A DNA stretch of 61,193 nt from Lachnospiraceae bacterium (GTDB lineage: Bacteria > Bacillota > Clostridia > Lachnospirales > Lachnospiraceae). Positions within the stretch are counted from its first letter, which is position 1; each line of letters starts with the position of its first letter. A model generated the notes under the pieces. It did no database searches. It worked only from the letters and a program-made list of their open reading frames with translations, and had not been told where the DNA came from. Below, piece by piece: positions 28,778-37,627 of the stretch. Made by a program: the position numbers and the translations under genes. The DNA is taken from assembly GCA_022510525.1 (NCBI GenBank), contig JAFLTH010000007.1, positions 1 through 61,193 on the forward strand. Reading direction: 5' to 3'.

Positions 28778-30157
28778 CTATTGGCCCATATTGAAGTTTA
28801 CAGTTTCTTCTGCTGTCTGCAATTCTGCATTAATATCAGAACCATTGATATAGTTAGTAATTGCTGTTGCAACTGCATCACGTGCTTCATAGTAGTAAAC
28901 GCCTGTGATATTGGAAGGTACCTTTGTAGAGTACTCAACAATCTTAGCGGATACTGCATCACCGCCAAAGAAGTCATTACCAACACCGTATGCACTGGAA
29001 TCACCTGCAGGTGCCCATGTTGCAAGAGCGCCACTAGGAAGAATGTTGTCATACAACTCTGTGCTTCCTGCGAAAGTACTTGCAAGGAAGTCAAATGCAA
29101 GAGCTGTATCCTGGCAGTTAGATGTTACAGCCCAGGAAGAACCACCGTTGTTAGAGTAGTTGGTTGCATTGCTTGCACCTACCAGACTAGGCATATTGGT
29201 GATCGCCCAGTTACCTGCCTGATCTTCTGCTGTCTGAATAGAAGCAAGGATCCAGCATCCGTTGATTGTACCTGCTACATCACCGCTTACGAAAGATCCT
29301 ACATACTCATCCCAGCTGTTTACTTCAACCAGTACTCCGGTATCTTTTAACTCTTTATATGTCTCCATAACGATTTTGAGAGTATCGTTATCTACGATAT
29401 TTGCAGAGCCATCTTCGTTAAACAGAGAAGAACCTGCTGACTGTAACATCATCATGATAAGGTCACACTCACCTGCCTGGCATGAAACGATAGGCTTACC
29501 GGTTGCTTCAAGAATCTTCTTACCATTCTCAATATACTCATCCCATGTGATATCTGTGAAATCGTCTACTGTCAGACCGGCCTCTTCAAGTACGTCTGTA
29601 CGATAGCAGCCTACTACGGCACCGTTATCAAAAGGAACACCATAGTTTTTACCATCTACAACAGAGTAACCTGTCTTACCTGCTGCAAACTTTGAGAAGT
29701 CGATACCGCTGTTTGTCAGATCCACACATACACTGGGAAAACTGATAACATTCTTCTGGAATGCGTTATCCTGCATCAAAAAGATATCCGGCAGAGTACT
29801 AAGGTCACCTGAAGATGCTGCTGTTGTAACCTTGGTCTGTACGTCTTCCCAAGGAGTCTCAATTACATTCAGTGAAAAGTCCGGATGATCCTGCTGATAT
29901 ACTTTCTCAGCTTCATACATAGCGTTCATGTTGAAAGCCGGGTCCCAGCACCATACGGTAAGGCTTCCGCCTCCGGCAGCGGTATTGTCTGCTGCTGCGT
30001 TGTTGTCAGTTGTGTTGTCTGCTGCCGCACTATTATCCTGAGTTGTTGCGTCAGTACCGGCGGTAGAGCCTGCGGAGTCAGATGAACCACCGCATCCTGT
30101 CAACATGGCAGCTACCATAGCGCTTGCCAGTAATAAAGATAATGCTTTTTTCTTCAT
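28778..30157 (-). CDS. Sugar-binding lipoprotein of the lactose locus
   Basis: A 459-residue extracellular solute-binding protein of family 1. The signal peptide ends in the lipobox LTGC; a repetitive linker of about 45 residues rich in Asp, Asn, Thr and Ala (DNT, DNN, AADNT) precedes the domain GGSLTVWCWDPAFNMNAMYE. The IWDEYVENG-like TWDEYIENGKKILEATG helix and the closing segments are typical. It is the first gene of the lactose operon and starts after GGGAGG. The substrate is inferred from lacZ, not from binding residues. Confidence 0.94.
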   Translation of the reverse strand: MKKKALSLLLASAMVAAMLTGCGGSSDSAGSTAGTDATTQDNSAAADNTTDNNAAADNTAAGGGSLTVWCWDPAFNMNAMYEAEKVYQQDHPDFSLNVIETPWEDVQTKVTTAASSGDLSTLPDIFLMQDNAFQKNVISFPSVCVDLTNSGIDFSKFAAGKTGYSVVDGKNYGVPFDNGAVVGCYRTDVLEEAGLTVDDFTDITWDEYIENGKKILEATGKPIVSCQAGECDLIMMMLQSAGSSLFNEDGSANIVDNDTLKIVMETYKELKDTGVLVEVNSWDEYVGSFVSGDVAGTINGCWILASIQTAEDQAGNWAITNMPSLVGASNATNYSNNGGSSWAVTSNCQDTALAFDFLASTFAGSTELYDNILPSGALATWAPAGDSSAYGVGNDFFGGDAVSAKIVEYSTKVPSNITGVYYYEARDAVATAITNYINGSDINAELQTAEETVNFNMGQ

Positions 30158-30210
30158 TTCTTGATTTCCTCCCTAAATGAATGATTTATTTTTGGTTTTT
30201 ACTAAGGAAA

Positions 30211-30279
30211 ATTTTGTAAAATTATTGTGCATTTTGTACATATTTACTTATTTTTCCTTTTCCCCTAGTGTATATTATA
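30211..30279 (-). promoter_or_regulatory. Promoter region of the lactose operon with AraC-type direct repeats
   Basis: A minus-strand TATAAT (30274-30279) with no convincing -35 suggests activator dependence. Downstream are two direct repeats, ATTTTGTAAA (30211-30220) and ATTTTGTACA (30231-30240), spaced by exactly 20 bases, and a third similar ATTTTGTGCA lies at 30382-30391. Spacing of about two helical turns fits an AraC-type dimer site, but the position relative to the promoter is unusual for an activator. Confidence 0.45.
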
Positions 30280-30315
30280 CCAATTAATTTATATCATTTG
30301 TATTTAAATATAATC

Positions 30316-30364
30316 AAAAAAAGAGCATTTTCAACCATCAATATGATTGTAATTGCTCTTTTTT
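30316..30364 (-). terminator. Terminator after the AraC gene
   Basis: AAAAAGAGCA and TGCTCTTTTTT form an 11-base stem around a 26-base loop, with T-runs readable on both strands. It lies 33 bases after the AraC gene stop and separates it from the lactose operon promoter. Confidence 0.8.
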
Positions 30365-30396
30365 ACAAAATAAGTCATTACATTTTGTGCAAGCTG

Positions 30397-31335
30397 CTAC
30401 CAGCCCTTCTTGGTCGAAACTATCGCATTCAACAGTCGACCCTGATAATTTTCACTGCTCTTCTTATATTGATAAGGTGAAGTGCCCATAACCTTCCGGA
30501 AATTCCGATTAAAAGTAGAAATCGTTGTATAACCTACCCTCTCAGCCAGCTCCTCCATTGAACATTGAGTTGTTTTCATCAACTCGCAAGCCTGTTGGAT
30601 TCGTACCAGATTGACATATTCCACAGGCGTCATATTCATATACTCTACAAACAGACGACGAAAATGTGTTTCACTTAAATTGTCGCAGGCAGCCAGCTTT
30701 TCAGTCTTAATATTCTCCATATATCGTTTGCTGACATACTCAAGCGCACTGGAAATGCGATAAATGCCTCCACGATTTCGTTCATTTTCTTCTTTCGTTT
30801 CCGAATTATTGTCCTGTCTTGCTATGCCCATTACCAGAGATAACAAAAGGCCTCTGATACATTCCCTGGAATAGTTCCGCCTGTTCCTGCACTCATCCAT
30901 CAGTATATGTACAAGTCTCACCAGGTTTTCATTTTCCCCGGCCATATAATGCTGTTCATCTTCATTAATCAGCTTTTCAATCTGCTCAGCAAAAATACGG
31001 TCTTCTTCATATGTATCTCTCAAAATAACCTTGGGATCAAAAAACAAATATTCCCAATAGCTTTTCGTTCCGTATTTACTGATCGTTTTGTGAGGATAAT
31101 TTTGAGGAATAATCGTCAGCATTCCGGGACTATAGGGAATTGTCAAATCGCCTAACACCAGCTCTCCTTCTCCATCGACGCAGTAACCGATTTCCATCAG
31201 GTTATGAAAATGCAGTAAGGGATTATCCCAGCCGTATTCCCTGATCCAGTTTTCTCCAAGAAGCGGCAGAACATATTCATTCTGCGGCACTTCATAGAAG
31301 CGCAACTCCATTTTAAGCTTCTTTTTGGATGCCAT
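30397..31335 (-). CDS. AraC-family regulator of the lactose locus
   Basis: A 312-residue regulator. The N-terminal cupin domain (about 1-150) contains LHFHNLMEIGYCVDGEGEL and would bind an inducer sugar. The C-terminal pair of helix-turn-helix motifs (about 210-305) has LSETHFRRLFVEYMNMTPVEYVNLVRI and VGYTTISTFNRNFRKVMGTSPYQYKK. The ATG at 31335 follows AGGGGGAAA; the frame is open upstream. It lies directly before the binding protein, permeases and lacZ in the same orientation, which suggests it activates that operon. Confidence 0.95.
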   Translation of the reverse strand: MASKKKLKMELRFYEVPQNEYVLPLLGENWIREYGWDNPLLHFHNLMEIGYCVDGEGELVLGDLTIPYSPGMLTIIPQNYPHKTISKYGTKSYWEYLFFDPKVILRDTYEEDRIFAEQIEKLINEDEQHYMAGENENLVRLVHILMDECRNRRNYSRECIRGLLLSLVMGIARQDNNSETKEENERNRGGIYRISSALEYVSKRYMENIKTEKLAACDNLSETHFRRLFVEYMNMTPVEYVNLVRIQQACELMKTTQCSMEELAERVGYTTISTFNRNFRKVMGTSPYQYKKSSENYQGRLLNAIVSTKKGW

Positions 31336-31422
31336 ATCAATTTCCCCCTGCGCGTGAAAATCTGTTGGTTCTCTACTCCATTTTACCACTATTTTGGGAA
31401 AAATTGTACATAATTTTATTAA

Positions 31423-32544
31423 TTATGATAATGTCTGCACCTTATACTTCCGATACGCAATGCAGGTACAAAAGATTGCAACCACTGCCGAAATACAAGG
31501 AAGTATCCTCCAAATATTGTATACATTGAAGATAGTCATATACATTACCATAAATAAAGGCGTAGAATATAAATAACTTAAACCACCTCTAAGTCCATCA
31601 AAAAACATTGCAATTAAAAAAGGTGCAGCCCAGCATATTGCAGCAACTACCACTGCATTGAAATTACTTTTACAATATGCAGATATGCAAAGCGTAATTG
31701 CGCATAGTGACACAATGCCCAAAAATGAAAGCGTAAGCGTTATAGGTATAAAATAATACATAGGTATCATATCTTCAGGCGATGGCCACAAATAGCTAAG
31801 TACCATACCATTATAACAATTGAGTCCGTCAAAACCATAGACAATTCCACTTAATATCAATGCAAAAATAATTACACCGACCCAGATTCCGACTGCCACC
31901 GTAAATGCCGCCGCAATCTTGGCATAAACATCTTTACCCTTACCCTCGATTGTTGTAAACAATAATAGAAGCATCCCGGTCTGTCTTTCGCTTGCAAAAA
32001 CTATGGATATAGTGAATAAAATAATAACACTTCCGAAAATAAATCCTATTAATAGCAGATTTAGAAAAACACCCCATCCTCTGTAATATTCAAATATAAT
32101 ATCTTTCCCTGTCAGCTCCATGACTTTACCAAGATCGGAATCTGCTATAGAATAAATAACGTCTGATATTTTATATCCGGTTTCATAATCATAACTATCA
32201 TAATCATGAATGTAACCTTCAAGGAAATAAAGCACAATAAATTGATTAAGAAAATTATTATTTTCTAAAACATCTGACCTTTCTTCCGTTTCCTTTGGGA
32301 TACCATATCGCTCTATGATTCTTTTTACTTTTTCATCTGTCAAAGCACCTTTAAATTCTTCAGTAATATGTCTATTCACCTGCACCGCCTTATAACCGTT
32401 ATAACTTACCCCATCAACCGTTGCATGTTCCTGCATAAGCATGATCCAGAAGAAAAACAGCAAACTCCCTATCGTACATATCAAACCGATTTTAAAAATC
32501 TTCTTATGACATAATTTGTATAATTCCATTTTATATAATCTCAT
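31423..32544 (-). CDS. ABC-2-type permease, copy B of a tandem pair
   Basis: A 373-residue membrane protein. One helix lies at about residues 18-36, an extracellular loop of about 130 residues follows (containing VDGVSYNGYKAVQVNRHITEEFKG), then about five helices (about 155-365). It is paralogous along its whole length to the gene at 32588-33745, with near-identical first 20 residues and upstream DNA. It ends the ECF sigma/ABC operon. The large extracellular loop suggests sensing or export of an envelope-active compound; the substrate is unknown. Confidence 0.85.
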   Translation of the reverse strand: MRLYKMELYKLCHKKIFKIGLICTIGSLLFFFWIMLMQEHATVDGVSYNGYKAVQVNRHITEEFKGALTDEKVKRIIERYGIPKETEERSDVLENNNFLNQFIVLYFLEGYIHDYDSYDYETGYKISDVIYSIADSDLGKVMELTGKDIIFEYYRGWGVFLNLLLIGFIFGSVIILFTISIVFASERQTGMLLLLFTTIEGKGKDVYAKIAAAFTVAVGIWVGVIIFALILSGIVYGFDGLNCYNGMVLSYLWPSPEDMIPMYYFIPITLTLSFLGIVSLCAITLCISAYCKSNFNAVVVAAICWAAPFLIAMFFDGLRGGLSYLYSTPLFMVMYMTIFNVYNIWRILPCISAVVAIFCTCIAYRKYKVQTLS

Positions 32545-32587
32545 ATTTATGTCCCTCTATGTTTCTAGTCTATATTTGTTTAAATAT

Positions 32588-33745
32588 TTATACCACCTGC
32601 TGCCTCTTATATTTTCTATATGCACCAGCACTGAAAAGAACAACCCCTGCTGCCGCTATTACTGACAATAACGTCAAAATCCTAGAACCGTCGGAAACAG
32701 TGTCATAAAAAACCGAATATATTGGTGAAGCAAATATAAAATATCTTATAATAGATATAACAATAGATATAATGATATAAGAATTAAAATTCTGCCCGCC
32801 TTCTCTTATAAGTATCCAAAGTAAAATCGGCAATACCCAGAGAATCGCAGCAAGCACCACTGCATTGAATGTGCTCTTCATATAAGCCGAAATACATATT
32901 GTCATGGCACACAATAAAAATACACCAAGCAGTGAACGTAACAACACAGTGACAATCATTGTACCAATAGTCCACATAGTATAAGGCAGGTATGTAATCA
33001 CATGATAGTATGCAATACTTGTCGTTCCGACCAGACACTTAAGACCACTAAAACCATACACCATACCACAAAGCGCCAGGTCAAGGATAATAACACTAAA
33101 CCATACATTGAAAGCAACCGTAAAAGCTGCTGCCATTTTTGAATAGATATCACTGCCCCTCCCCTCTTTCGTAGTAAATAATAATTGCTGTGTATTATTT
33201 TGTTTCTCGCCTGCAAACACTGTGGACGTTCCGAATAATATCAATATGCTCCCAAGTAATAATCCAATTTGCATAACATCCAGAAAAGTGACCCAGCCAT
33301 CACTATAATCTAATACTAACTCTGTTCCTGTAAGTTCTCTTGCCTTTTCCAGTTCAGTATCTTCAATCGGATAGATAACTGTTGCTATTTTATAATTATC
33401 CCAATCATAATAATCACCATCAGACAACATTCTTTCGACCCAGCCATTTAAATAATTAGCATTGCTGTAATAGCCAAAGTATAATTCTACCTCGCTCGGA
33501 AACCCATACTTTTCTACAATCTTTTCCGCCTTTTCATCTGTCAAAATCCCTTTAAATTCCTCAGTAATCTGCCGGTTTACCCGCACTGCCTGCAGACCTG
33601 TATACTTAACCCCATCAACAGTGCTTTCCTCACCATTAACTTTAAGCCAAAACGCAAACAGTACAATCACAATAACACAGACTGCCCCTATTATGAAAAT
33701 CTTCTTACAGCAAAGTTTATATAATTCCATTTTATATAATCTCAT
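32588..33745 (-). CDS. ABC-2-type permease, copy A of a tandem pair
   Basis: A 385-residue membrane protein with the same layout as its neighbour: a helix at about 18-36, an extracellular loop with VDGVKYTGLQAVRVNRQITEEFKG, then about five helices. It begins MRLYKMELYKLCCKKIF, and the neighbour begins MRLYKMELYKLCHKKIF. The start follows AGAGGG. It comes 22 bases after the ABC ATPase gene, so the two permeases and this ATPase probably form one exporter, with the permeases as a heterodimer. Confidence 0.87.
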   Translation of the reverse strand: MRLYKMELYKLCCKKIFIIGAVCVIVIVLFAFWLKVNGEESTVDGVKYTGLQAVRVNRQITEEFKGILTDEKAEKIVEKYGFPSEVELYFGYYSNANYLNGWVERMLSDGDYYDWDNYKIATVIYPIEDTELEKARELTGTELVLDYSDGWVTFLDVMQIGLLLGSILILFGTSTVFAGEKQNNTQQLLFTTKEGRGSDIYSKMAAAFTVAFNVWFSVIILDLALCGMVYGFSGLKCLVGTTSIAYYHVITYLPYTMWTIGTMIVTVLLRSLLGVFLLCAMTICISAYMKSTFNAVVLAAILWVLPILLWILIREGGQNFNSYIIISIVISIIRYFIFASPIYSVFYDTVSDGSRILTLLSVIAAAGVVLFSAGAYRKYKRQQVV

Positions 33746-33767
33746 ATTTATTTCCCTCTACATCTTT

Positions 33768-34634
33768 TTACCTATTTTGAACACAATAAAGATAAACATC
33801 TTCCAAGCCGGCCTCCATACACTCTGCATTCTCAACCGGTTTTTCTTTAGCTACGATTCTAAGTTCCACCATATCACCCTGATTTTTCAAATTACTGACT
33901 ATATATCTTTGGTTCAGTTCGTCAGCTTCCTTCTCCGTAACCAGACACTTCCACACACAGCCTTTCACTTCTTCCAACATTTCGGCTTCATTACCTGACC
34001 GTATCATTTTACCGTCTTTCATGATCATAATCCTGTCCGCAATATATTCCACATCGGATACAATATGCGTCGAAAGAATAACTATACGGTTTTTACCCAA
34101 GGAACTTATGATATTTCGAAAACGCACTCTTTCTTTGGGATCTAAGCCGGAAGTAGGTTCATCCAAAATAAGAATCTCCGGATCATTCAAAAGCGCCTGT
34201 GCAATACCGACTCTTCTTAACATTCCACCGGAAAAGGTTTTCAACTTTTTATTTTTTACCGACACAAGGTCTACTATCTCTAACAATTCATCAATCCGCT
34301 CCCTTGCATAGTTTTTCGGAATAGCCTTAAGAGCAGCCATATAATGCAAAAAGCGATACGCACTGAAATCATCGTAATACCCAAAATCCTGTGGAAGATA
34401 ACCTAAGAGCGCGCGATAGTCACCACCCATTTTTTCTATCTCCATACCGTCACACAAAACTTTTCCCTCGCTTGGCTCTAAAATACCGCATATTATTCTC
34501 ATAAGTGTAGTTTTACCGGCTCCGTTTTCACCTAACAAACCATAAACTCCGTTCTGTAAATTAAGATCAATATTCTTGACCGCTGCTTTTTCTTTGAAAC
34601 TTTTCCCGATATCCATTAATACTAATTCATGCAT
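33768..34634 (-). CDS. ABC transporter ATP-binding protein of the sigma-linked operon
   Basis: A 288-residue ATPase with Walker A GENGAGKTT, Q-loop YLPQDFGYYDDF, signature FSGGMLRRVGIAQALL, Walker B ILILDEPTSGLDP and the switch His in STHIV. The C-terminal 70 residues form the extra domain seen in exporters of the CcmA/NatA type. It overlaps the membrane protein gene upstream by 13 bases and precedes the two permease genes. It probably powers their export. Confidence 0.96.
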   Translation of the reverse strand: MHELVLMDIGKSFKEKAAVKNIDLNLQNGVYGLLGENGAGKTTLMRIICGILEPSEGKVLCDGMEIEKMGGDYRALLGYLPQDFGYYDDFSAYRFLHYMAALKAIPKNYARERIDELLEIVDLVSVKNKKLKTFSGGMLRRVGIAQALLNDPEILILDEPTSGLDPKERVRFRNIISSLGKNRIVILSTHIVSDVEYIADRIMIMKDGKMIRSGNEAEMLEEVKGCVWKCLVTEKEADELNQRYIVSNLKNQGDMVELRIVAKEKPVENAECMEAGLEDVYLYCVQNR

Positions 34635-35386
34635 ATGATTTCTCCTTCTTTAATCCCGCTGAATAAAATTTTTATCTGTAATCCCAATATAAGAAGTCCT
34701 GCCGCAAAAGTCATTGCCCAAATAAACAATGCGGCTGCATTATATAACTCAAGGCTGGATGACAGTATCAGATGGAACACAATTACAAAAATTCCCGTTA
34801 TAACAAGAAGATATGAGTTTTTCCGACCTGCCTCAGTAAGCAGGACTCCCAGACAGCAACACTCCGTAAACACAAAAGGTACCATAATATATAAACCAAT
34901 CCGAAGCAACTCTATTTTCCAGCTATAACTTACAAAAATAATTCCTATAGATAAAAGTGTAATATTAATGACTCCCGATATAAACATATAAAACGCCACT
35001 ATCTGCCTTACGTTGAAATAACAGCTTTCACTTATTTCCGCAATACCGGAAAAAAATACGCGGCTGATTTCAATAATTGAAAAGGTACCCATCAATCCAG
35101 ATAAAATAACATTGGTTATTATAATGTCTTTTATTTCATTGCCGTTTTGCTTCATAAAAGTCATAACCGGCAGCATGATGACAAATATAAGTATATGAAG
35201 CATAAATACCGATTTGTCCATATATCTTAGCTGATTCCATAAAATCTGCTTCTTATTATTAATGAGTCTTATTTGCTTTTCATTGACTTTTTTCTGAAGG
35301 AACAGCAGGGTATCATTCTTTCTTTTTTCATCAATTTGTAATGATTGGTCGGCCTTGTTAAATATTTCATAAAGATTCTTTTCCAT
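34622..35386 (-). CDS. Membrane protein coupled to the ECF sigma factor (possible anti-sigma)
   Basis: A 254-residue protein with about 75 cytoplasmic residues at the N-terminus, rich in Lys, Asn and Gln and coiled-coil-like, then six hydrophobic helices (about 55-250). It starts after AAAGGAGATGGAAA and overlaps the sigma factor stop by 20 bases. Position directly after the sigma gene and the cytoplasmic head plus membrane part match anti-sigma factors, but I see no zinc-binding HxxxCxxC motif. The alternative is a membrane component of the transporter. Confidence 0.7.
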   Translation of the reverse strand: MEKNLYEIFNKADQSLQIDEKRKNDTLLFLQKKVNEKQIRLINNKKQILWNQLRYMDKSVFMLHILIFVIMLPVMTFMKQNGNEIKDIIITNVILSGLMGTFSIIEISRVFFSGIAEISESCYFNVRQIVAFYMFISGVINITLLSIGIIFVSYSWKIELLRIGLYIMVPFVFTECCCLGVLLTEAGRKNSYLLVITGIFVIVFHLILSSSLELYNAAALFIWAMTFAAGLLILGLQIKILFSGIKEGEIICMN

Positions 35387-35909
35387 TTTCCATCTCCTTT
35401 CCCATATTTTTAATTCCCAAAGTATAACGCGATTTTACCGTAGATATATTACAGCCAAGCATTTTCGCAATTTCCTTGAATTTATAACCTTCATAAATCC
35501 GCAGGATAATTACTTCTCTCTGCTTAGGCGGTATACTCTTTAACGCCTGTTCAAGCAACAGCTTGTCCTCTTTAATTCGAATCTGTATGTCATCTTTTCC
35601 TACCTCCGAAATCTCCTCAAGACAGACTTCGTCCTTTTTAGAGCGAAAGTAATCGTAACACAAATTGCGCGCAATAATTAAAAGGTATCCTTTCAGATTT
35701 TTATACCGATAGGAATCGGCATATCTGATAAACTTAACAAATACCTCCTGCGTAATGTCATAAGAATCGATCTCATGTCCTGTCAGATAATAACAAAAGC
35801 GGTATATATCATCATAGTATTTAGCTATAATGGTATTAAGCGCTCCTTTATCTCCACTATGAACCATATGGATTAGTTCTTTGTCTGTCACCGGGTTCCT
35901 CTTTTCCAT
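35367..35909 (-). CDS. ECF RNA polymerase sigma factor
   Basis: About 180 residues (ATG at 35909; no strong ribosome site). Region 2 reads YYDDIYRFCYYLTGHEIDSYDITQEVFVKFIR, with the DxTQEVF motif, and region 4 reads IPPKQREVIILRIYEGYKFKEIAKMLGCNISTVKSRY. A GTG at 35891 after AGAGG is another possible start. It is the first gene of a five-gene operon (sigma, membrane protein, ATPase, two permeases), so it probably drives its own operon through the promoter at 35932-35958 in response to envelope stress. Confidence 0.93.
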   Translation of the reverse strand: MEKRNPVTDKELIHMVHSGDKGALNTIIAKYYDDIYRFCYYLTGHEIDSYDITQEVFVKFIRYADSYRYKNLKGYLLIIARNLCYDYFRSKKDEVCLEEISEVGKDDIQIRIKEDKLLLEQALKSIPPKQREVIILRIYEGYKFKEIAKMLGCNISTVKSRYTLGIKNMGKEMENGKESL

Positions 35910-35931
35910 TTGCAAATGTCTTATACTTAAA

Positions 35932-35958
35932 TAACGGATTTGAAATCATAAAAGTTTA
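35932..35958 (-). promoter_or_regulatory. Possible autoregulated ECF promoter
   Basis: Minus-strand TAAAC (35954-35958), a 17-base spacer, and CGTTA (35932-35936), matching the AAC..CGT pattern of ECF-dependent promoters. The start site would fall about 16 bases before the ATG of the sigma gene. Confidence 0.4.
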
Positions 35959-36029
35959 AATAAAAGCAAATTATTTTTTCATCCTAAAAAATATCTTAAC
36001 AAAAATATTGAAATAAATTATAAAAAATT

Positions 36030-36178
36030 TTAGCCACTGATACAGTCATTGATGATGATGCGCTTTAGCTTATCGTGTGCGCTCTCGGTACTGAACTGAC
36101 TGAAATGTACCGATACCTCATAGGTAGTATTGCCGATTGTCTTTCTTATCTGCTATGGCGGTTATTTTATTGTTCAAT
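36030..36178 (-). pseudogene. Remnant of conjugative transposon protein TnpW
   Basis: Read on the minus strand, the 3' frame gives RKTIGNTTYEVSVHFS followed by QFSTESAHDKLKRI and a TAA at 36030-36032, which matches TnpW of Tn1549/Tn916-type elements as I recall it (TNTTYEV.VHFS.TSKET..DK). The N-terminal part NKITAIADKK is present in a different frame, so there is a frameshift near 36153. No ATG precedes it. It is a dead fragment and the only trace of the element here. Confidence 0.7.
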
Positions 36179-36193
36179 TAGATAAAACTAAAA

Positions 36194-36559
36194 TTATTGC
36201 TTTGTTTCTTGCTTATTTTTTAAAAACATAAAAAGGGCAATTAAAATTATATTAACAAATAAAACAATGATACTTCCCTCAATTTTGCAAATTCCACCAG
36301 ATAAGATTTCGTTTCCAGTGAAAGTAGTGATAATCAAGTTTGGGTAATCATCCGCAAGTGACACACCACCCAAAACAGGAATTGCCAACCATACAATCCC
36401 TGTTATAGCTCCTAACACCACTCCCTTGACTGGATTATCGAATAAATGTAATTCTACATTTTTCTTTTCAATCAACCGGAAAATAAGAGTAAAAGCTATT
36501 ATTGCTAATAATGGCGTAATTTCTGCCTTAATGCTATAATTTGGGTATAAGAAAAGCAC
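36194..36559 (-). CDS. Possible truncated membrane protein
   Basis: About 121 residues with hydrophobic segments around residues 15-28, 45-66 and 95-113, and FDNPVKGVVLGAITGIVWLAIPVLGG in the middle. The frame opens with a GTG that falls inside the terminator stem at 36551-36582 and has no ribosome site, so it may be the 3' part of a gene whose start was lost. It lies between a terminator and a TnpW remnant, in a scar. Family not recognised. Confidence 0.4.
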   Translation of the reverse strand: MLFLYPNYSIKAEITPLLAIIAFTLIFRLIEKKNVELHLFDNPVKGVVLGAITGIVWLAIPVLGGVSLADDYPNLIITTFTGNEILSGGICKIEGSIIVLFVNIILIALFMFLKNKQETKQ

Positions 36560-36582
36560 CTAAGATTTTCCTAAGTGCTTTA
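36551..36582 (-). terminator. Terminator after the gene at 36638
   Basis: On the minus strand AAGCACTTAGG pairs with CTTAGGTGCTT (two G-U pairs) around a 5-base loop, followed by TTCTTATA. Confidence 0.75.
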
Positions 36583-36637
36583 TAGTTTTATGTTTAAGTT
36601 TTCTCTCTAAAATTATTATTAGAGTCTCATTTCCATT

Positions 36638-37363
36638 TTAAGTGACACTATTCATTGCATTAAATAGTTCCGCCCTTTTACGTATATATCCATCTTTTGC
36701 TCCAACATACATTGTACGGTTGTGCAACATAAGAAATTCCTCATCTTCTATTGAGACTGAGTTCCCGTCCATAAGGTCTTTATATATGTTATAAGCCTTT
36801 TTCGTATCACCTGTCATCATCGCTGTCAAGCTCTCACCGTTTTCTGAATAGTAAGCGTCATATGCTGTTTTATATTCGGCATATTCTTCGCTATAGCTTT
36901 TAGCTGTTCCCGAATCCAACATAGCTTTCTTCTTTTCTATCAATATGTCAATTTTACTCTTTGCATACTCCTCTGCAACTTTTTCCATATCCGCATCTTT
37001 GTGGGAAACGGTTGGATCTGCCAACTGTCTAAGACGAGACTCTGCTTTATACAGACTGCTAAATGTTTGATATGGATCAACCATTGCTGCCCAGTTCACA
37101 GGAAGCGGCTCATGCATTGACTTTAATGAACTCATGAATGAATCTAAATCAGAAGTTATTTTTATTACGCTCATTTCTGAATCGGACTCCATCACTTCAG
37201 CAAAAAACTGCTGTCCCTCTACAGAAATTGTCACTGTATCTTTGTTTGTACCCGACTTCGTATCACTCCCAATTTTGGGGGCATCATGAGGTTTTGATGC
37301 TCTTTCATCTATTGTTGCCGTATAAGATATCTGATTATAATAATTATTCATTTTGATATTCAT
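36638..37363 (-). CDS. Conserved protein of unknown function
   Basis: A 241-residue soluble protein without a signal peptide. It begins with YYNQISYTATIDERASK, has DTVTISVEGQQFFAEVM near residue 40 and a long helical C-terminal half (residues 110-240) rich in Ala, Glu and Lys. The DTVTIS phrase resembles those in flagellar and surface proteins of Clostridia, but I cannot assign it. The start at 37363 follows AAGGGAGTG; it has its own terminator and looks like an intact single gene. The gap 37364-37627 has an inverted repeat only. Confidence 0.6.
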   Translation of the reverse strand: MNIKMNNYYNQISYTATIDERASKPHDAPKIGSDTKSGTNKDTVTISVEGQQFFAEVMESDSEMSVIKITSDLDSFMSSLKSMHEPLPVNWAAMVDPYQTFSSLYKAESRLRQLADPTVSHKDADMEKVAEEYAKSKIDILIEKKKAMLDSGTAKSYSEEYAEYKTAYDAYYSENGESLTAMMTGDTKKAYNIYKDLMDGNSVSIEDEEFLMLHNRTMYVGAKDGYIRKRAELFNAMNSVT

Positions 37364-37512
37364 ATAAATACACTCCCTTTTCAATTTGCTTGTATTGGTT
37401 ATATCGGATTAAAAAAAATTATGTTGAGAGCAATAGCATGAATGGTAGGTTTGATAACATGAATAGATTGAAAATGAATTGCTTTACAACATCCACTATT
37501 TTGTAATTTACA

Positions 37513-37553
37513 AACACCGCCCTTTGTACTATTGCTAGTATCGGGGCGGTGTT
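37513..37553 (-). terminator. Inverted repeat after the GH13 gene
   Basis: AACACCGCCC and GGGCGGTGTT form a perfect 10-base stem around a 21-base loop. TTACAA and TTGTAA lie outside, extending the symmetry. The U-tract on the minus strand is weak, so it may be a terminator of the GH13 operon or a small inserted palindrome. Confidence 0.5.
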
Positions 37554-37627
37554 CTTGTTAAGTTTGTAAATGTACGCCTAATGCCAGGCATCTGATATAT
37601 TCACATGGCAGCAGGGCAGAGGCTTAC

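Noticed and set aside
28781-29350. Plus-strand open frame of 189 codons opposite the lactose binding-protein gene
   Set aside because: Cys-rich antisense translation of a conserved lipoprotein gene, with no ribosome site.
30211-30240. Considered as a firm AraC operator
   Set aside because: The repeats lie downstream of the best -10 box, unusual for an activator, so they are kept only as a low-confidence site.
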